DNA of 60,272 nt from positions 1-60,272 of the forward strand of contig JAJTCO010000012.1 of NCBI GenBank assembly GCA_021323265.1. Reading direction: 5' to 3'. The notes beneath the pieces are model-generated. The model ran no database searches. It saw only the letters and a list, made by a program, of their open reading frames with translations, and was not told the DNA's origin. The translations under genes were made by a program, and so were the position numbers. Positions within the stretch are counted from its first letter, which is position 1. The number at the start of each line of letters is the position of its first letter. Origin of the DNA: Pseudoduganella sp. (lineage in GTDB: Bacteria; Pseudomonadota; Gammaproteobacteria; Burkholderiales; Burkholderiaceae_D). This document shows positions 35,729 through 45,900 of the stretch, one piece after another.

Positions 35729-36661
35729 TCAGGCACGTCCCACCAGCCCCTTCACGCCACGGATCGCGCGCCGCATCAAGCCTGCCCGCAGCGCCTCCTG
35801 CGCGGCACCCGCCTGCGCCGGCGCTGCCTTGTTCGGCCCGGCGTGCTCCTCGCCGCCGAAACCATGGCGGTAGCGCGCGCGGAAGCGTTCCAGCTGCTGC
35901 TCGCTGAACGCGCACACGATATTCGGAAAGCGCATGTGCAGGATGTGGTGGTACATGACGGCATAGCTCTCGCCGGGCGATTGCAGGTCGAGGTAGCAGT
36001 CGCGGTCCACCGCGTACAGCAAGGGGAAGAAGGCGCGCAGCTGGTCCAAGAACTCTGGCACGGAAGTGCGCTGGAAGGCGTTCAGGCACCAGTGGTTCAG
36101 TTCCAGCACCACCACCGGCCGGAAGCGCTGCAACGTCGCCTGGCCGCCGCGCAGCACATGGCCTTCGAAGCCTTCCACGTCGATCTTGACGAAGTCGAGC
36201 GCCGTCAGCGCCAGCGCCGACGCCATGGCGTCGAGGGTGCTGATGTCTATCGTTTCGCTCAGGTGGTCGCCATTGGCCTTTTCGCGGTCCGAGACGAAGG
36301 CGCCGGAGCGGTTGTTGGGGGCGAAGGTGATGGTGGAGACGCCAGCCTCGGCTCCGAGCCCGACGTTATGCAGCGTCACGTTGGCGCCGGCGTTGCGGCG
36401 CACGTTGGCCTGCAGATAGGCAAACGTGGTGGGCGACGGTTCGAAGGCATGCACCTGCCCGAACAGGTCGCCGAACAGCACCGCCGTGCAGCCGATGTTG
36501 GCGCCGATGTCCAGGCCTATCCCGCCGTCGCGCGCGAAACAGCGGAACAGCGCCACCATGTCCGGCTCGAACTCGCCGGCGATGTGGGCAAGGTAGTCGT
36601 CATCCGACGCCATCACGCAGTGTTTCTCGCCGATGCGGACCGTGACTTCACGAGTATGCAT
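35729..36661 (-). CDS. FkbM-family methyltransferase
   Basis: The protein has 310 residues. The SAM-binding core has GIGLDIGANIGCTAVLFGDL, VHAFEPSPTTFAYLQANVRR and VKIDVEGFEGHVLRGG, all diagnostic of FkbM enzymes, which methylate hydroxyl groups on sugars or other metabolites. The C-terminal 70 residues are an Ala/Arg-rich extension. It is convergent with the acyltransferase gene, 8 bases between stops, and starts the oppositely oriented half of the glycan region. Confidence 0.9.
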   Translation of the reverse strand: MHTREVTVRIGEKHCVMASDDDYLAHIAGEFEPDMVALFRCFARDGGIGLDIGANIGCTAVLFGDLFGQVHAFEPSPTTFAYLQANVRRNAGANVTLHNVGLGAEAGVSTITFAPNNRSGAFVSDREKANGDHLSETIDISTLDAMASALALTALDFVKIDVEGFEGHVLRGGQATLQRFRPVVVLELNHWCLNAFQRTSVPEFLDQLRAFFPLLYAVDRDCYLDLQSPGESYAVMYHHILHMRFPNIVCAFSEQQLERFRARYRHGFGGEEHAGPNKAAPAQAGAAQEALRAGLMRRAIRGVKGLVGRA

Positions 36662-36728
36662 ACGGGCTCCCGGAAAATAACTGGATACGATACTACCGCT
36701 GTTCCGGGCCCGCGAATCTCTCCAAAGT

Positions 36729-38348
36729 TCACTGCCCGGCGGGCTCCAGCAGGCGCAGTTCGCACAGCGTATAGCCGTGCGGCGAGGTGCCCACGGCAGC
36801 GCCGTAGCGGCGGCAGCTGCCGGGCACGCCTTGCAGGCCGTAGCGCAGCAGTGGCTGCCGGGCCAGTTCCAGCGTGGGCAGCGGCCCCGCGCCCAGCATC
36901 AGGTAGCGCTGCGGCCGCTCACGCAGCAGCTGGTGCGCGCGCGCCACGTAAGCCGGCGATTCCGGGAAGCCGGCGCTCAGCGAGATGAACACCACCTCCT
37001 TCGGGTAGAACGGCACGATCCAGCCCAGCGGCGGATCGGCGGCGATCGCCACCACGGCGGTGGCAGCCGGCGCCGTCAACGGTGGCACCTCGACTGTGTA
37101 GGGCACCCAGCCGCGCCCGCCGCGTCCCCAGTCGCCGCGCGAGAGCACCGAGAGCGCGCCCAACAACACGCAGGCGAGCGCCAGACGGCGCCCACGCTCG
37201 CTTGGCAGGAGCGCCGTCAGCAGCAGCCAGGCCAGCAGCGGCGCCAGCAGTTCCTGCGGCACCAGGTAGCGGTAAATGCTGAACAGGTTCAGCCACAGCA
37301 GGTAGGCCAGCCCGGCAAAGGCCAGCAGGAAGGCGGTGCCGGGCTGGGCTGCCAGCGGGCCCGGTTGGCGGCGCAGCCGGGCCCGCACGGCCAGCACCAG
37401 GACGGTGATGCCCAGCACGTAAAGCAGCGGCCACAGCAAATGCCGGAACGGCTGCTCGCTGATGCGGCGCGGTTCCATCAGGCACAGGAAAGGCCACAGC
37501 AGGCGCTCGAACAGCGTGCGCGGCAGCCAGCCCGTATCGCCGATGCCGACCGGCGCCGCCAGCGGGCTGCCGAACAGGTTGTTGAACTGGGGGAACAGCG
37601 GGTTGCCGAAGGTGTGCCACAGGCGCCAATACCAGTGGCCGGCCGCCAGCGCGATGCCGGCCAGCACGGCCCAGCCGTACAGCCAGGCAGCGCGCAGGCG
37701 CAACCAGGGCCGCCCGGGCAGCACCAGCAGCGCCAGGCACAGGGCCAGCGCGTAGGTGGCGTTGGTCAGCTTGAGCCCGGCGCCAATCCCCAGCAGCAAG
37801 CCAGCCACAAACAGGTGACGCGCGGGCGGCACACGCCACTGCGCGCGCGCGCGGTCGTGCGCGCCGCGTACCAGCACCAGCAGGCCGCCCAGCACGCACA
37901 GCGCGGTGGTGTTGTCGCCCATGCTGTTGCCAAACTGGGTAAGGAAGGCCGGCCCCAGGCAGCCCAGCGCCGCCAGCAACAGCGACAGGCCCCAGGCGGG
38001 CTGGCCATGGCGGCGCGGCAAGAGCTCCACGGCCAGCAGCGCCAGCAGGACGCCGTTCAGTCCGTGCAGCGCACCCATCAGCAGGCTGGTGACGGGCACC
38101 GGCAGGTGCAGCGCCAAGCCGTAGTACAGCAAGTCGAGGGTGGGATTGAAGTACCCCTGCCACTGCCCCGGCCCGAGATCCACGCCGACCTTGCCGTTCA
38201 GCAGAGAAAACGGGCCGTACAGGTGGTAGTTGTGCAAGTCCCAGTTGTCGTCCTGCCCCAGGCGCGCCGAGAACAGGGCTGCCAGCAGCACGCCCAGCAC
38301 CAGCGCGCGGCGCCAGCTGGGGGCGTCCAGCCGCAGCAGGGAGGTCAT
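36729..38348 (-). CDS. Polytopic membrane protein, GT-C glycosyltransferase-like
   Basis: The protein has 539 residues with about ten hydrophobic helices and a C-terminal soluble part. The first large loop has GQDDNWDLHNYHLYGPFSLL, with an Asp-Asp pair as expected for a GT-C enzyme, and the following loop has GYFNPTLDLLYYGLALHLP. No specific family is recognised. The ATG at 38348 overlaps the stop of the preceding GT2 gene (ATGA), so the pair is coupled. A reasonable model is that the GT2 makes a lipid-linked sugar and this protein transfers it in the periplasm. Confidence 0.78.
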   Translation of the reverse strand: MTSLLRLDAPSWRRALVLGVLLAALFSARLGQDDNWDLHNYHLYGPFSLLNGKVGVDLGPGQWQGYFNPTLDLLYYGLALHLPVPVTSLLMGALHGLNGVLLALLAVELLPRRHGQPAWGLSLLLAALGCLGPAFLTQFGNSMGDNTTALCVLGGLLVLVRGAHDRARAQWRVPPARHLFVAGLLLGIGAGLKLTNATYALALCLALLVLPGRPWLRLRAAWLYGWAVLAGIALAAGHWYWRLWHTFGNPLFPQFNNLFGSPLAAPVGIGDTGWLPRTLFERLLWPFLCLMEPRRISEQPFRHLLWPLLYVLGITVLVLAVRARLRRQPGPLAAQPGTAFLLAFAGLAYLLWLNLFSIYRYLVPQELLAPLLAWLLLTALLPSERGRRLALACVLLGALSVLSRGDWGRGGRGWVPYTVEVPPLTAPAATAVVAIAADPPLGWIVPFYPKEVVFISLSAGFPESPAYVARAHQLLRERPQRYLMLGAGPLPTLELARQPLLRYGLQGVPGSCRRYGAAVGTSPHGYTLCELRLLEPAGQ

Positions 38349-39292
38349 GGCACGCGCCGCGGTGCCGGGACGGCCAGGTAGGCGAAGCGCTTCTGTTCGA
38401 TGCGCCCCTTGGTCACGGTATCCAGGATCAGGCCGCACGACAGCAGCACCACGCCCAGCAGCACCAGGCCGGTGCACAGCACCGCCGTCGGCAGGCGCGG
38501 CACCAGGCCCGTCTCGAGGAAGGTCGACAGCAGGGGCAGCGCCAGCGCCAGCGCCGCCAGCACGCAGGCCAGCGCGCCCGCGCCGAAGAACTGCAGCGGA
38601 CGCTCGTTCTTGTACAGCTTGATGATCATCCACAGGATGCGGATGCCGTCGCGGTACGTGTTGAGTTTGCTGAACGAGCCTTCCGGGCGTGACTTGTAGA
38701 CGGTCGGCACCTCGGCCACCGGCATGCGCAGTTCCAGCGCGTGGACCGTCAGTTCGGTTTCTGTTTCAAAGCCGGCCGCGTGGGCGGCGAAGGACTTAGC
38801 ATAGCGGCGCGAGAACACGCGGTAGCCGGACAGCATGTCGGTAAAGGTATTGCCGAAGACCGTGGCGACGCAGCCGGTCAGCAGACGGTTGCCGAAACGG
38901 TGGCCGAAGCGGTACGCCTCGCGCTCCTCGGTGACGCGCGTTCCCACCACCATATCCAGTCCCTCGTCCAGCAGCTTGGCTGCCAGTTGCGGCGCCACGC
39001 TGGCGTCGTAGGTGTCGTCGCCGTCGACCATGATGTAGATGTCGGCATCGACGTCGGCGAACATGCGGCGGATGACATTGCCCTTACCCTGCTGCGTCAC
39101 CCGGCGCACGATGGCGCCGGCCTGCTGCGCTACCTCGACCGTGCGGTCGCGCGAGTTGTTGTCGAATACGTAGACCTGGGCCTGCGGCAGGCAGGCGTTG
39201 AAGTCACGCACAATATTGGCGACGGTCAGTTCTTCGTTGTAGCAGGGAAGCAGGATCGCGATGGTTTGGTCGGCTAGCTGTAACACAGGCAA
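38345..39292 (-). CDS. GT2 glycosyltransferase with two C-terminal membrane helices
   Basis: The protein has 315 residues. The GT-A domain has AILLPCYNEELTVANIVRDF, VYVFDNNSRDRTVEVA and IMVDGDDTYDASVAPQLA with the DGDD metal site. The acceptor-side region reads DMLSGYRVFSRRYAKSF. Two hydrophobic helices lie at about 240-300. It resembles dolichyl- or undecaprenyl-phosphate sugar synthases. It is translationally coupled to the GT-C-like gene that follows. Confidence 0.9.
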   Translation of the reverse strand: MPVLQLADQTIAILLPCYNEELTVANIVRDFNACLPQAQVYVFDNNSRDRTVEVAQQAGAIVRRVTQQGKGNVIRRMFADVDADIYIMVDGDDTYDASVAPQLAAKLLDEGLDMVVGTRVTEEREAYRFGHRFGNRLLTGCVATVFGNTFTDMLSGYRVFSRRYAKSFAAHAAGFETETELTVHALELRMPVAEVPTVYKSRPEGSFSKLNTYRDGIRILWMIIKLYKNERPLQFFGAGALACVLAALALALPLLSTFLETGLVPRLPTAVLCTGLVLLGVVLLSCGLILDTVTKGRIEQKRFAYLAVPAPRRVP

Positions 39293-39349
39293 ATTTATCG
39301 ATAGGGTAACAAAGTCGAGGATTCTACCTTGAAAGCCCCAAAAAAACCG

Positions 39350-40204
39350 TTAGCGCTTGTTGAAAATACAGACCATGATATCGCTGGGGAAGAGCTTCGC
39401 CAACGGCATCACGACGGCGCGGATCACCACGTATTGCAGGGCCGCGTACAAAGGGTTCACCTTGCCCACCATGTTCAAGCGTTGCCACAGTCCGTCCGCG
39501 CTGACCACGGGCAGCTCGCCATGGTGACGCAAAGCGAAGCCTTCGCTTTCCACCAGCTTGGCCAGGTTTTCCGGCGCGAAATAATGCACATGCGGCGAAG
39601 GGAGCCCCACCTGCCACAAGCGATCGAACGGACCGCGCAGGCCGAGCCGCGCCATCAGCTTGGACAAGCGATAGAACAGCCCGCTGCTACTGGGCAGATT
39701 CAGCACCAGGATGCCGCCGGTCGGCAAACGGTCGTGGCAGTCGCGCAGCGCAGCGCGGATATCGACGATGTGCTCGATCACGTCGTTAAAGACGATAACA
39801 TCGAAGCGCTCGCCCGGCTCCAGCACCTGCGGGAAGAAGCCGACGCGCGGCGTGCGGCCGCGCGCGGCGCTGCGCCTTGCCATCGCTTCGTCCGGCTCGA
39901 TGCCGTGGGCCTCGAACTGCTCGCAGGCCGCATCCAGGAACCAGCCGTGGGCGCTGCCCACATCCAGCAAGGAGCGCGCTTCGGGCGCGGCATGCTGACG
40001 CGCCAGCGCGACGATCTTGCGGAAGTTCTGCTGGCGCAGCGCACGCAGCGCCACCTCGCGCGCATCCTCATTAATCAGCGCCTGGGTTTCCGCGTGGTTG
40101 ATGGCAGACGCCAGGGCCGCGCCCTCATAGGCGCAGCGCCGGCAAGTGCGGTGCCAGTCCGACAGGCCATCGCTCAGTTGAGCATTGCAAACGATACAGG
40201 TCAT
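39350..40204 (-). CDS. Methyltransferase with N-terminal Cys4 motif (copy 1)
   Basis: The protein has 284 residues. It starts with a possible zinc ribbon, Cys3-x2-Cys6 and Cys21-x2-Cys24 (MTCIVCNAQL, RTCRRC). The class I methyltransferase core has LLDVGSAHGWFLDAA, FDVIVFNDVIEHIVDI and GGILVLNLPSS. The C-terminus is PSDIMVCIFNKR. A second copy at 50514-51368 aligns without gaps over all 284 residues. The context suggests a role in surface-glycan methylation; the substrate is unknown. It is divergent from the PIG-L gene. Confidence 0.85.
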   Translation of the reverse strand: MTCIVCNAQLSDGLSDWHRTCRRCAYEGAALASAINHAETQALINEDAREVALRALRQQNFRKIVALARQHAAPEARSLLDVGSAHGWFLDAACEQFEAHGIEPDEAMARRSAARGRTPRVGFFPQVLEPGERFDVIVFNDVIEHIVDIRAALRDCHDRLPTGGILVLNLPSSSGLFYRLSKLMARLGLRGPFDRLWQVGLPSPHVHYFAPENLAKLVESEGFALRHHGELPVVSADGLWQRLNMVGKVNPLYAALQYVVIRAVVMPLAKLFPSDIMVCIFNKR

Positions 40205-40370
40205 GTTGTCATCCTAGCACACTTTGCAAACTGTAAAGTCACGAAAAGTAACGTGCGGACTATGGCCAGGCATATTGTTCAGCCGTGACAATTCGATAGT
40301 TTGCGCGGTTCCCCAGCAGAGTACGATTACTTGCCTCCTGGCAATATTATCAAACCTCTCAAGGGAATCC

Positions 40371-41342
40371 ATGAAACTATCGACGCTCGTTAAACCGGCT
40401 TTCCTCGCCGCTGCAATTGCCTGCCAGCAGGCCTCTGCTGCCGTGTTTTTTGCAGCCCATCCGGACGATGTCGCGTTGCTCATGTCGCGCAATGCGCAAA
40501 CCGACATTCGCGCCGGCTATCCGACTGTAATTGTGTTGCTGACAGCGGGCGACGCCGGCAATGGCGTGTTGCCGAATGCAAACACGGGCGCCCACCAGTA
40601 CAACGCCAACGGCAACCCGTATTACCGGGTGCGCCTGAATGCGCATGAACGTGCAGTGGGCTATCTGATCAATCCGAACAACATCCCTGCCGCGACACGC
40701 AGTACCGAGAACTTTGGCGGGAGCATTCCGGCCGTGGAAAAAGCTGTGATCGGCAATGTTACGACGTACTATTTGAACCTGCCCGACGGCAAGATGGAAA
40801 CGTTCCATAGCGGCGGTTACGCTTCCCTGAACGACGTTACCAACACCAATTCGTACACGCCAGCAACGCTGCGTGAAGTCTTGCGACAGATCATTGCCCG
40901 CAATAACCGCAGCAAGCCGACTGTCGTCATTAATCTGCCAGAATACAACCTGGACTTCTATGAGTCCGGCTACAACGACATTCTGCCCGGCGAAGGGATT
41001 CGGCCGACCCAGAAACATGGCGATCACCCAGACCATGTCGCCACCGGCAAATTCGTGATGGCCGCAGTGAACGAAAACCCATCCTATAGCTGCCTGTTCA
41101 AAGCCGTGTTCATGGGCTATGGAATCAGCTCGCTTCCCGACGGCATGTCCGCTGCCGATAAGCAGATCCAGACTTCGGCCTTTTACGCCTTGAACAATGT
41201 GCTGATCTCACAAGGCAATTGGACCTACGACTACGCCCTTCAGAAGGAACAACTGGGATCGGCCGACGGTTTTCACATGAGCTTCTTCGGCAAAGTGCTG
41301 TGGCGCGATAACGGCGGTGGCAGCCACACTTGTACCTTCTGA
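40371..41342 (+). CDS. Exported PIG-L-family deacetylase
   Basis: The protein has 323 residues with a signal peptide (about 1-23), so it acts outside the cytoplasm. The metal site is FFAAHPDDVALLM (His30, Asp32, Asp33) with the later GDHPDHVATGKF histidines. Members of this family remove N-acetyl groups from sugars. The export signal and the position next to glycan genes suggest a secreted polysaccharide or glycoconjugate substrate. The ATG at 40371 has AAGGGA upstream. The mature protein ends in a short Gly-rich tail with a cysteine (GGGSHTCTF). Confidence 0.85.
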   Translation: MKLSTLVKPAFLAAAIACQQASAAVFFAAHPDDVALLMSRNAQTDIRAGYPTVIVLLTAGDAGNGVLPNANTGAHQYNANGNPYYRVRLNAHERAVGYLINPNNIPAATRSTENFGGSIPAVEKAVIGNVTTYYLNLPDGKMETFHSGGYASLNDVTNTNSYTPATLREVLRQIIARNNRSKPTVVINLPEYNLDFYESGYNDILPGEGIRPTQKHGDHPDHVATGKFVMAAVNENPSYSCLFKAVFMGYGISSLPDGMSAADKQIQTSAFYALNNVLISQGNWTYDYALQKEQLGSADGFHMSFFGKVLWRDNGGGSHTCTF

Positions 41343-41362
41343 CGTTTGCAGCGTGTCATAGT

Positions 41363-41389
41363 AAAAAGCCCGCCAGTAAGGCGGGCTTT
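41363..41389. terminator. Bidirectional terminator between the PIG-L gene and rhlE
   Basis: A 10-bp stem AAAGCCCGCC (41365-41374) and GGCGGGCTTT (41380-41389) with loop AGTAA lies between convergent genes. The minus-strand read ends in TTTTTAC, and the plus-strand read ends in TTTG. Confidence 0.85.
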
Positions 41390-41403
41390 GTCGGCTGAAG
41401 CGA

Positions 41404-42828
41404 TCAGGACTTGGGCAGGCCGCCCAGCAAGGCGGCGATCTTTTGCTTCGGCTTGGCCGGGGCGGCGGGAGCGCCCTGCGCCGGCGTGGCGCCGTTGCGG
41501 GTTGGTTCGTACGGCTTGAGGAACCACGGGTCGACCTTCTCGCGGCGCGATGGCGGTGCGCCTTCGCTGCGCGCGGACAGGCCGCGCGCGGATGGACGGT
41601 CGGCCTGGGTGCGGTCGCGGCGGCGCTCGCCGTGCCGCTCGTCGCTGCGGAAGCCGCCCGGCACGAAGCCTTCCAGCGTGCCGCGCGGGACGGTCTGCTT
41701 GATCAGCTTCTCGATGTCGGTCAGCAGGCGCTCATCCTTGTCCGAGTAGATCGAGATGGCGTCGCCCGAGGCGCCGGCGCGGCCGGTGCGGCCGATGCGG
41801 TGCACGTAGTCTTCCGCGTTGTACGGCAGGTCGTAGTTGATCACGCAGGGCAGGTCGGAGATGTCCAGGCCGCGCGCCGCCACGTCGGTGGCCACCAGCA
41901 CGTCGATCTCGCCCTTCTTGAAGGCGTCCAGCGCCTGCATGCGTTCCTGCTGGGTCTTGTCGCCGTGGATGGCGGAAGCCTTCATGCCCTCGGCGGCCAG
42001 GCCGCGCGCCAGGCGCGAGGCGCCGATCTTGGTGTTGGAGAACACGATCACCTGCTTCAGCTCGCGCTGGCGCAGGATGTGCGCCACGGCGTCGCGCTTG
42101 TGGTCTTCGTTGACCTTGTAGACCACCTGGGTCACCCGTTCGGCGGTGGCGTTGGAGCGCGCCACCTCGATCGTGATCGGGTCGGTCAGGAAGGTGGCGG
42201 CCAGCTTCTTGATCTCCGGCGAGAAGGTGGCCGAGAACATCAGGTTCTGGCGCTTCTTCGGCAGCAGGTTGATGATGCGCTGCAGGTCCGGCAGGAAGCC
42301 CATGTCGAGCATGCGGTCCGCCTCGTCCATCACCAGCATCTGCACCTGGCCCAGCGAGATATTCTTCTGCTCCACGTGGTCCAGCAGGCGGCCCGGGGTG
42401 GCGATGACGATTTCCACGCCGCTGCGCAGCTTTTCCGTCTGCGGCTTCATGTCCATGCCGCCGAACACCACGGTCGAGCGCAGCGGGGTGTGCTTGCAAT
42501 AGGCCGCCACGTTCTCCGCCACCTGCACGGCCAGCTCGCGCGTCGGCGCCAGCACCAGGGCGCGCACCGGATGGCGCGCCGGGCTCATCGATGTGCTAGC
42601 GTGTGCCAACAGCAGCTGGATGATCGGCAGGGAGAAGCCGGCCGTCTTGCCGGTGCCGGTCTGGGCCGCGCCCATGACGTCGCGACCCTGCAGCAGGATA
42701 GGGATGGCTTGCGCCTGGATCGGCGTCGGATGCACATAACCCTGGTCGGTCAGCGCACGAAGGATTTCCGGCGCCAGGCCGAAATCGGCGAAACGTACTT
42801 GCTCAGGGGTATTCTCAATGTCTGACAT
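41404..42828 (-). CDS. rhlE: DEAD-box RNA helicase (RhlE type)
   Basis: The protein has 474 residues. All helicase motifs are present: Q motif FADFGLAPEILRALTDQGY with PTPIQAQAIP, motif I AQTGTGKT, PTRELAVQV, TPGRLLDHV, VMDEADRMLD, SATFSPEI, and HRIGRTGRAG. The C-terminal tail (about 385-474) is basic with Arg/Pro/Ala repeats, as in RhlE proteins. It unwinds structured RNA and typically assists ribosome assembly and RNA decay. It is divergent from the GGDEF gene. Confidence 0.94.
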   Translation of the reverse strand: MSDIENTPEQVRFADFGLAPEILRALTDQGYVHPTPIQAQAIPILLQGRDVMGAAQTGTGKTAGFSLPIIQLLLAHASTSMSPARHPVRALVLAPTRELAVQVAENVAAYCKHTPLRSTVVFGGMDMKPQTEKLRSGVEIVIATPGRLLDHVEQKNISLGQVQMLVMDEADRMLDMGFLPDLQRIINLLPKKRQNLMFSATFSPEIKKLAATFLTDPITIEVARSNATAERVTQVVYKVNEDHKRDAVAHILRQRELKQVIVFSNTKIGASRLARGLAAEGMKASAIHGDKTQQERMQALDAFKKGEIDVLVATDVAARGLDISDLPCVINYDLPYNAEDYVHRIGRTGRAGASGDAISIYSDKDERLLTDIEKLIKQTVPRGTLEGFVPGGFRSDERHGERRRDRTQADRPSARGLSARSEGAPPSRREKVDPWFLKPYEPTRNGATPAQGAPAAPAKPKQKIAALLGGLPKS

Positions 42829-42931
42829 ACAATTCTTAAGTTAACAGCGGCCAACCCCGCATGATACCCGATATCGGCCGCCAGGCGCTTGAATTGGGCC
42901 GCATGGCGCTAATTATTGCTGAGTTGGAAGC

Positions 42932-42937
42932 TATAAT
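42932..42937 (+). promoter_or_regulatory. TATAAT hexamer 8 bases before the GGDEF-protein start
   Basis: A perfect -10 hexamer ends 8 bases before the ATG at 42946, and no Shine-Dalgarno is visible between them. If it is used, transcription would start almost at the start codon and the mRNA would be leaderless. The -35 region is poor. Confidence 0.4.
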
Positions 42938-42945
42938 GTAACTAA

Positions 42946-45900
42946 ATGAATGCTACCTACGCCCGCGGCTGGCATCCAGGCCGCATCCTTCTGCTGTTGC
43001 TGCTGCTGGCAGCCTGCCTGCTGGCGGCGCTGCCGGCACCGGCGGCGGGGCCCGGCGCATCGGAAGGCGCACCGTCGCTGCGCTTTCGCAAGCTCGGTCC
43101 GCTCGGCAATGAAGAACCGTCCATGTTGGCGTTGCTGCAAGACCGGCGCGGCTTCATGTGGATCGGCACCCTGTCCAACGGCCTGTACCGCTACGACGGC
43201 TACCGCGCCACCAAGTACCGCAGCCAGGCGGGCGAAGCGCGCAGCCTGCCGCACGACCGGGTGGCGGCGCTGTACGAGGACCAGCAGGGCCGGCTGTGGG
43301 CCGGCACCCAGGACGGCCTGGCCCGCTTCAATCCGGAAAGCAACGATTTCACCACCTTCCTGCCGCCCAAGGCCCCCAACAATGGGCGCGTGATCAAGGC
43401 CATCGTCTCGGACGGCAAGCACGGCATGTGGCTGGCCACCTGGGGCGGCCTGCAGCATTTCGACCCCGCCAGCGGCACCTTCGTGCAGCACGTGCACGAC
43501 CCGGCGCGCCCGGCCAGCCTGGCCGGCAACGACTTGAATGCCCTGGCGGTGGACGCCCACGGCGGCGTGTGGGCCGCCACCTGGCCCGGCGGGCTGGACT
43601 ACCTGCCGCCCGGCGCCAGCGACTTCCAGCATTACCGCGTGGACAAGAGCCAGGACCCGAACGCGCGCGCCAACATCGTCCGCGCCCTGCACCTGGAGCG
43701 CGACGGCATATTGTGGATCGGCACCGAAGACGGCGTGCTGCGCTGGGACAGCAGCCAGCCCTGGGCCACGCGCCAGCGCATCGCCGCGCCCGAGAGCCGC
43801 GTCACCAGCTTCTACCGCGACCGCCAGGGCACGCTGTGGGCCACCACCCTGTCGGCCGGCCTGCTGCGCTGGGATGCGCGCGCGCAGCGCTTCGACCGCT
43901 ACAGCCACCATAGCGACGACCCGCATTCCCTGCCCGGCGACAACCTGCGCGCGGTGCTGCAGGACCGCGGCGGCATGCTGTGGATCGCCTCGTACACGGA
44001 CGGCATCGCCCTGGTCAACCTGAGCAGCGCCGGTTTCACGCGCCACCTGCCCTACCGCCTGGACGGCAGCCACGGCCGCGCCAACAATGCGCTGCTGAGC
44101 CTGGAGGACGGTCCGCAGGGCACGGTCTGGGTGGGCGGCAACCTCGGCCTGGGCCAGTTCGACCCGGCGCGCGGCACCTTGCTGCGGCATTTCCAGGCCG
44201 ACGGCCAGCCCGGTGCCCTGGGCAACAACATCATCTACAGCCTGTACCAGGAAGCGGGCGGCCCGCTGTGGGTGGGCACGGCCAACGGCCTGCACCGGCT
44301 GGACCCGGCGCGCGGCACCTTCCTGCAGCGGCGTTTCGGCAATACGGCCAGCGATTTCATCAATGCCATCGCGCCGGGCCGGGACGGCGTGCTGTGGCTG
44401 GGCACGGGCAACAGCCTGGTGCGCTACGACACGCGGCGCGGCCACAGCACCTTGTACTTCCACGATCCGCACGATCCGCACAGCCGCAGCGTGGGCGGCA
44501 CCAGCGTGGTGCTGGAAGACCGCAAGGGGCGCGTCTGGATAGGATCGGAATTCAACGGCGGCGGGCTCGACCTGCTGGACCCGGCCAGCGGCAAGTTCCG
44601 CCACTTCCGCAGCGGCGGCGCGGAAGGCATGATCGACGACTATGTGACGGCCCTGCACGAGGATGCCGCCGGCGTGCTGTGGGTCGGCACGGCGCGCGGC
44701 CTGCTGCAGCTGGAAGAGCAGGCCAACGGGGTGCTGCGCCTGCGCTCGCACGGCGCCGCGCTCGCGCACCAGAAGGCGCTGGCGATCCAGAGCGATGCCA
44801 AGGGCAAGATCTGGGTCAGCACCCTGGCCGGCCTGTACCGCCTGAACCCCAGCAACGGCTCGGCCCAGCTGTTTACCGTGGCCGACGGCATGACCGACGG
44901 CTACACCACCAACGCCTCGGCGCGCGCCACCGATGGCAGGCTGTATTTTGGCGGCGTGCACGGCATGACCGGCGTGCAGCCGCAGCAGGTGCGCAGCGCC
45001 TCGGTGCCGCCGCAGGTGGCCATCACCGACATCAAGCTGTTCAACCACTCGCTGAGCGAAGGCCGCTTCGGCGAGCAGGCCCGGCTGGAAGGACCGCTGA
45101 CCGCGCCCACCGGCCTGGTGCTGTCCTCGCAGGCCACCGCCTTCACCATCGAGTTTGCCGCCCTGCACTTCACCGACCCGGCGCACAACCGCTACGCCTT
45201 CCAGCTGGAAGGCTTCGACCCCGAGTGGCAGGAAACGGATGCCGAGCGGCGCGTGGCCACCTACACCAACCTCGACCCGGGACGCTACGTGTTCCGCGTG
45301 CGCGCCGCCAACCACCACGGCATCTGGAGCGAGGACATGGCCACGCTGCAGGTGACCATCACGCCGCCGTTCTGGCAAACCAGCTGGTTCCGCCTGGCGG
45401 CCGGCGCCCTGGTGCTGGGCGGGCTGTGGAGCCTGTACCACTGGCGCATCCGGCGCCTGACGCGCCACCAGGCCGAACTGGAACAGCTGGTGGCCGCCCG
45501 TACCGTCCAGCTGGAAGAATCGAACCGCAAGCTCGAAGCGCTCAGCATGACCGACGGCCTGACCGGCGTGGGCAACCGGCGCGGCTTCGACCTGGCGCTG
45601 CAGGACGAATGGCGGCGCGCGGCGCGCACCGGCCAGCCGCTGGCCCTGTCGATGCTGGATGTGGACTACTTCAAGAAATACAATGACCGCTATGGCCACC
45701 TGGCCGGCGACGCCACGCTGCGCACGGTGGCCGAGCTGATCACCGAACACGGCCGGCGCAGCTCGGACCTGGTGGCGCGCTACGGCGGCGAGGAGTTCGC
45801 CCTGCTTTCCGTCGCCACGCCGGGCGCCGACGCCATTGGCGTGGCGCAGGCCATCTGCAGCGAACTGGCGCGCCTCAAGCTGCCGCACGACGCCTCGCCC

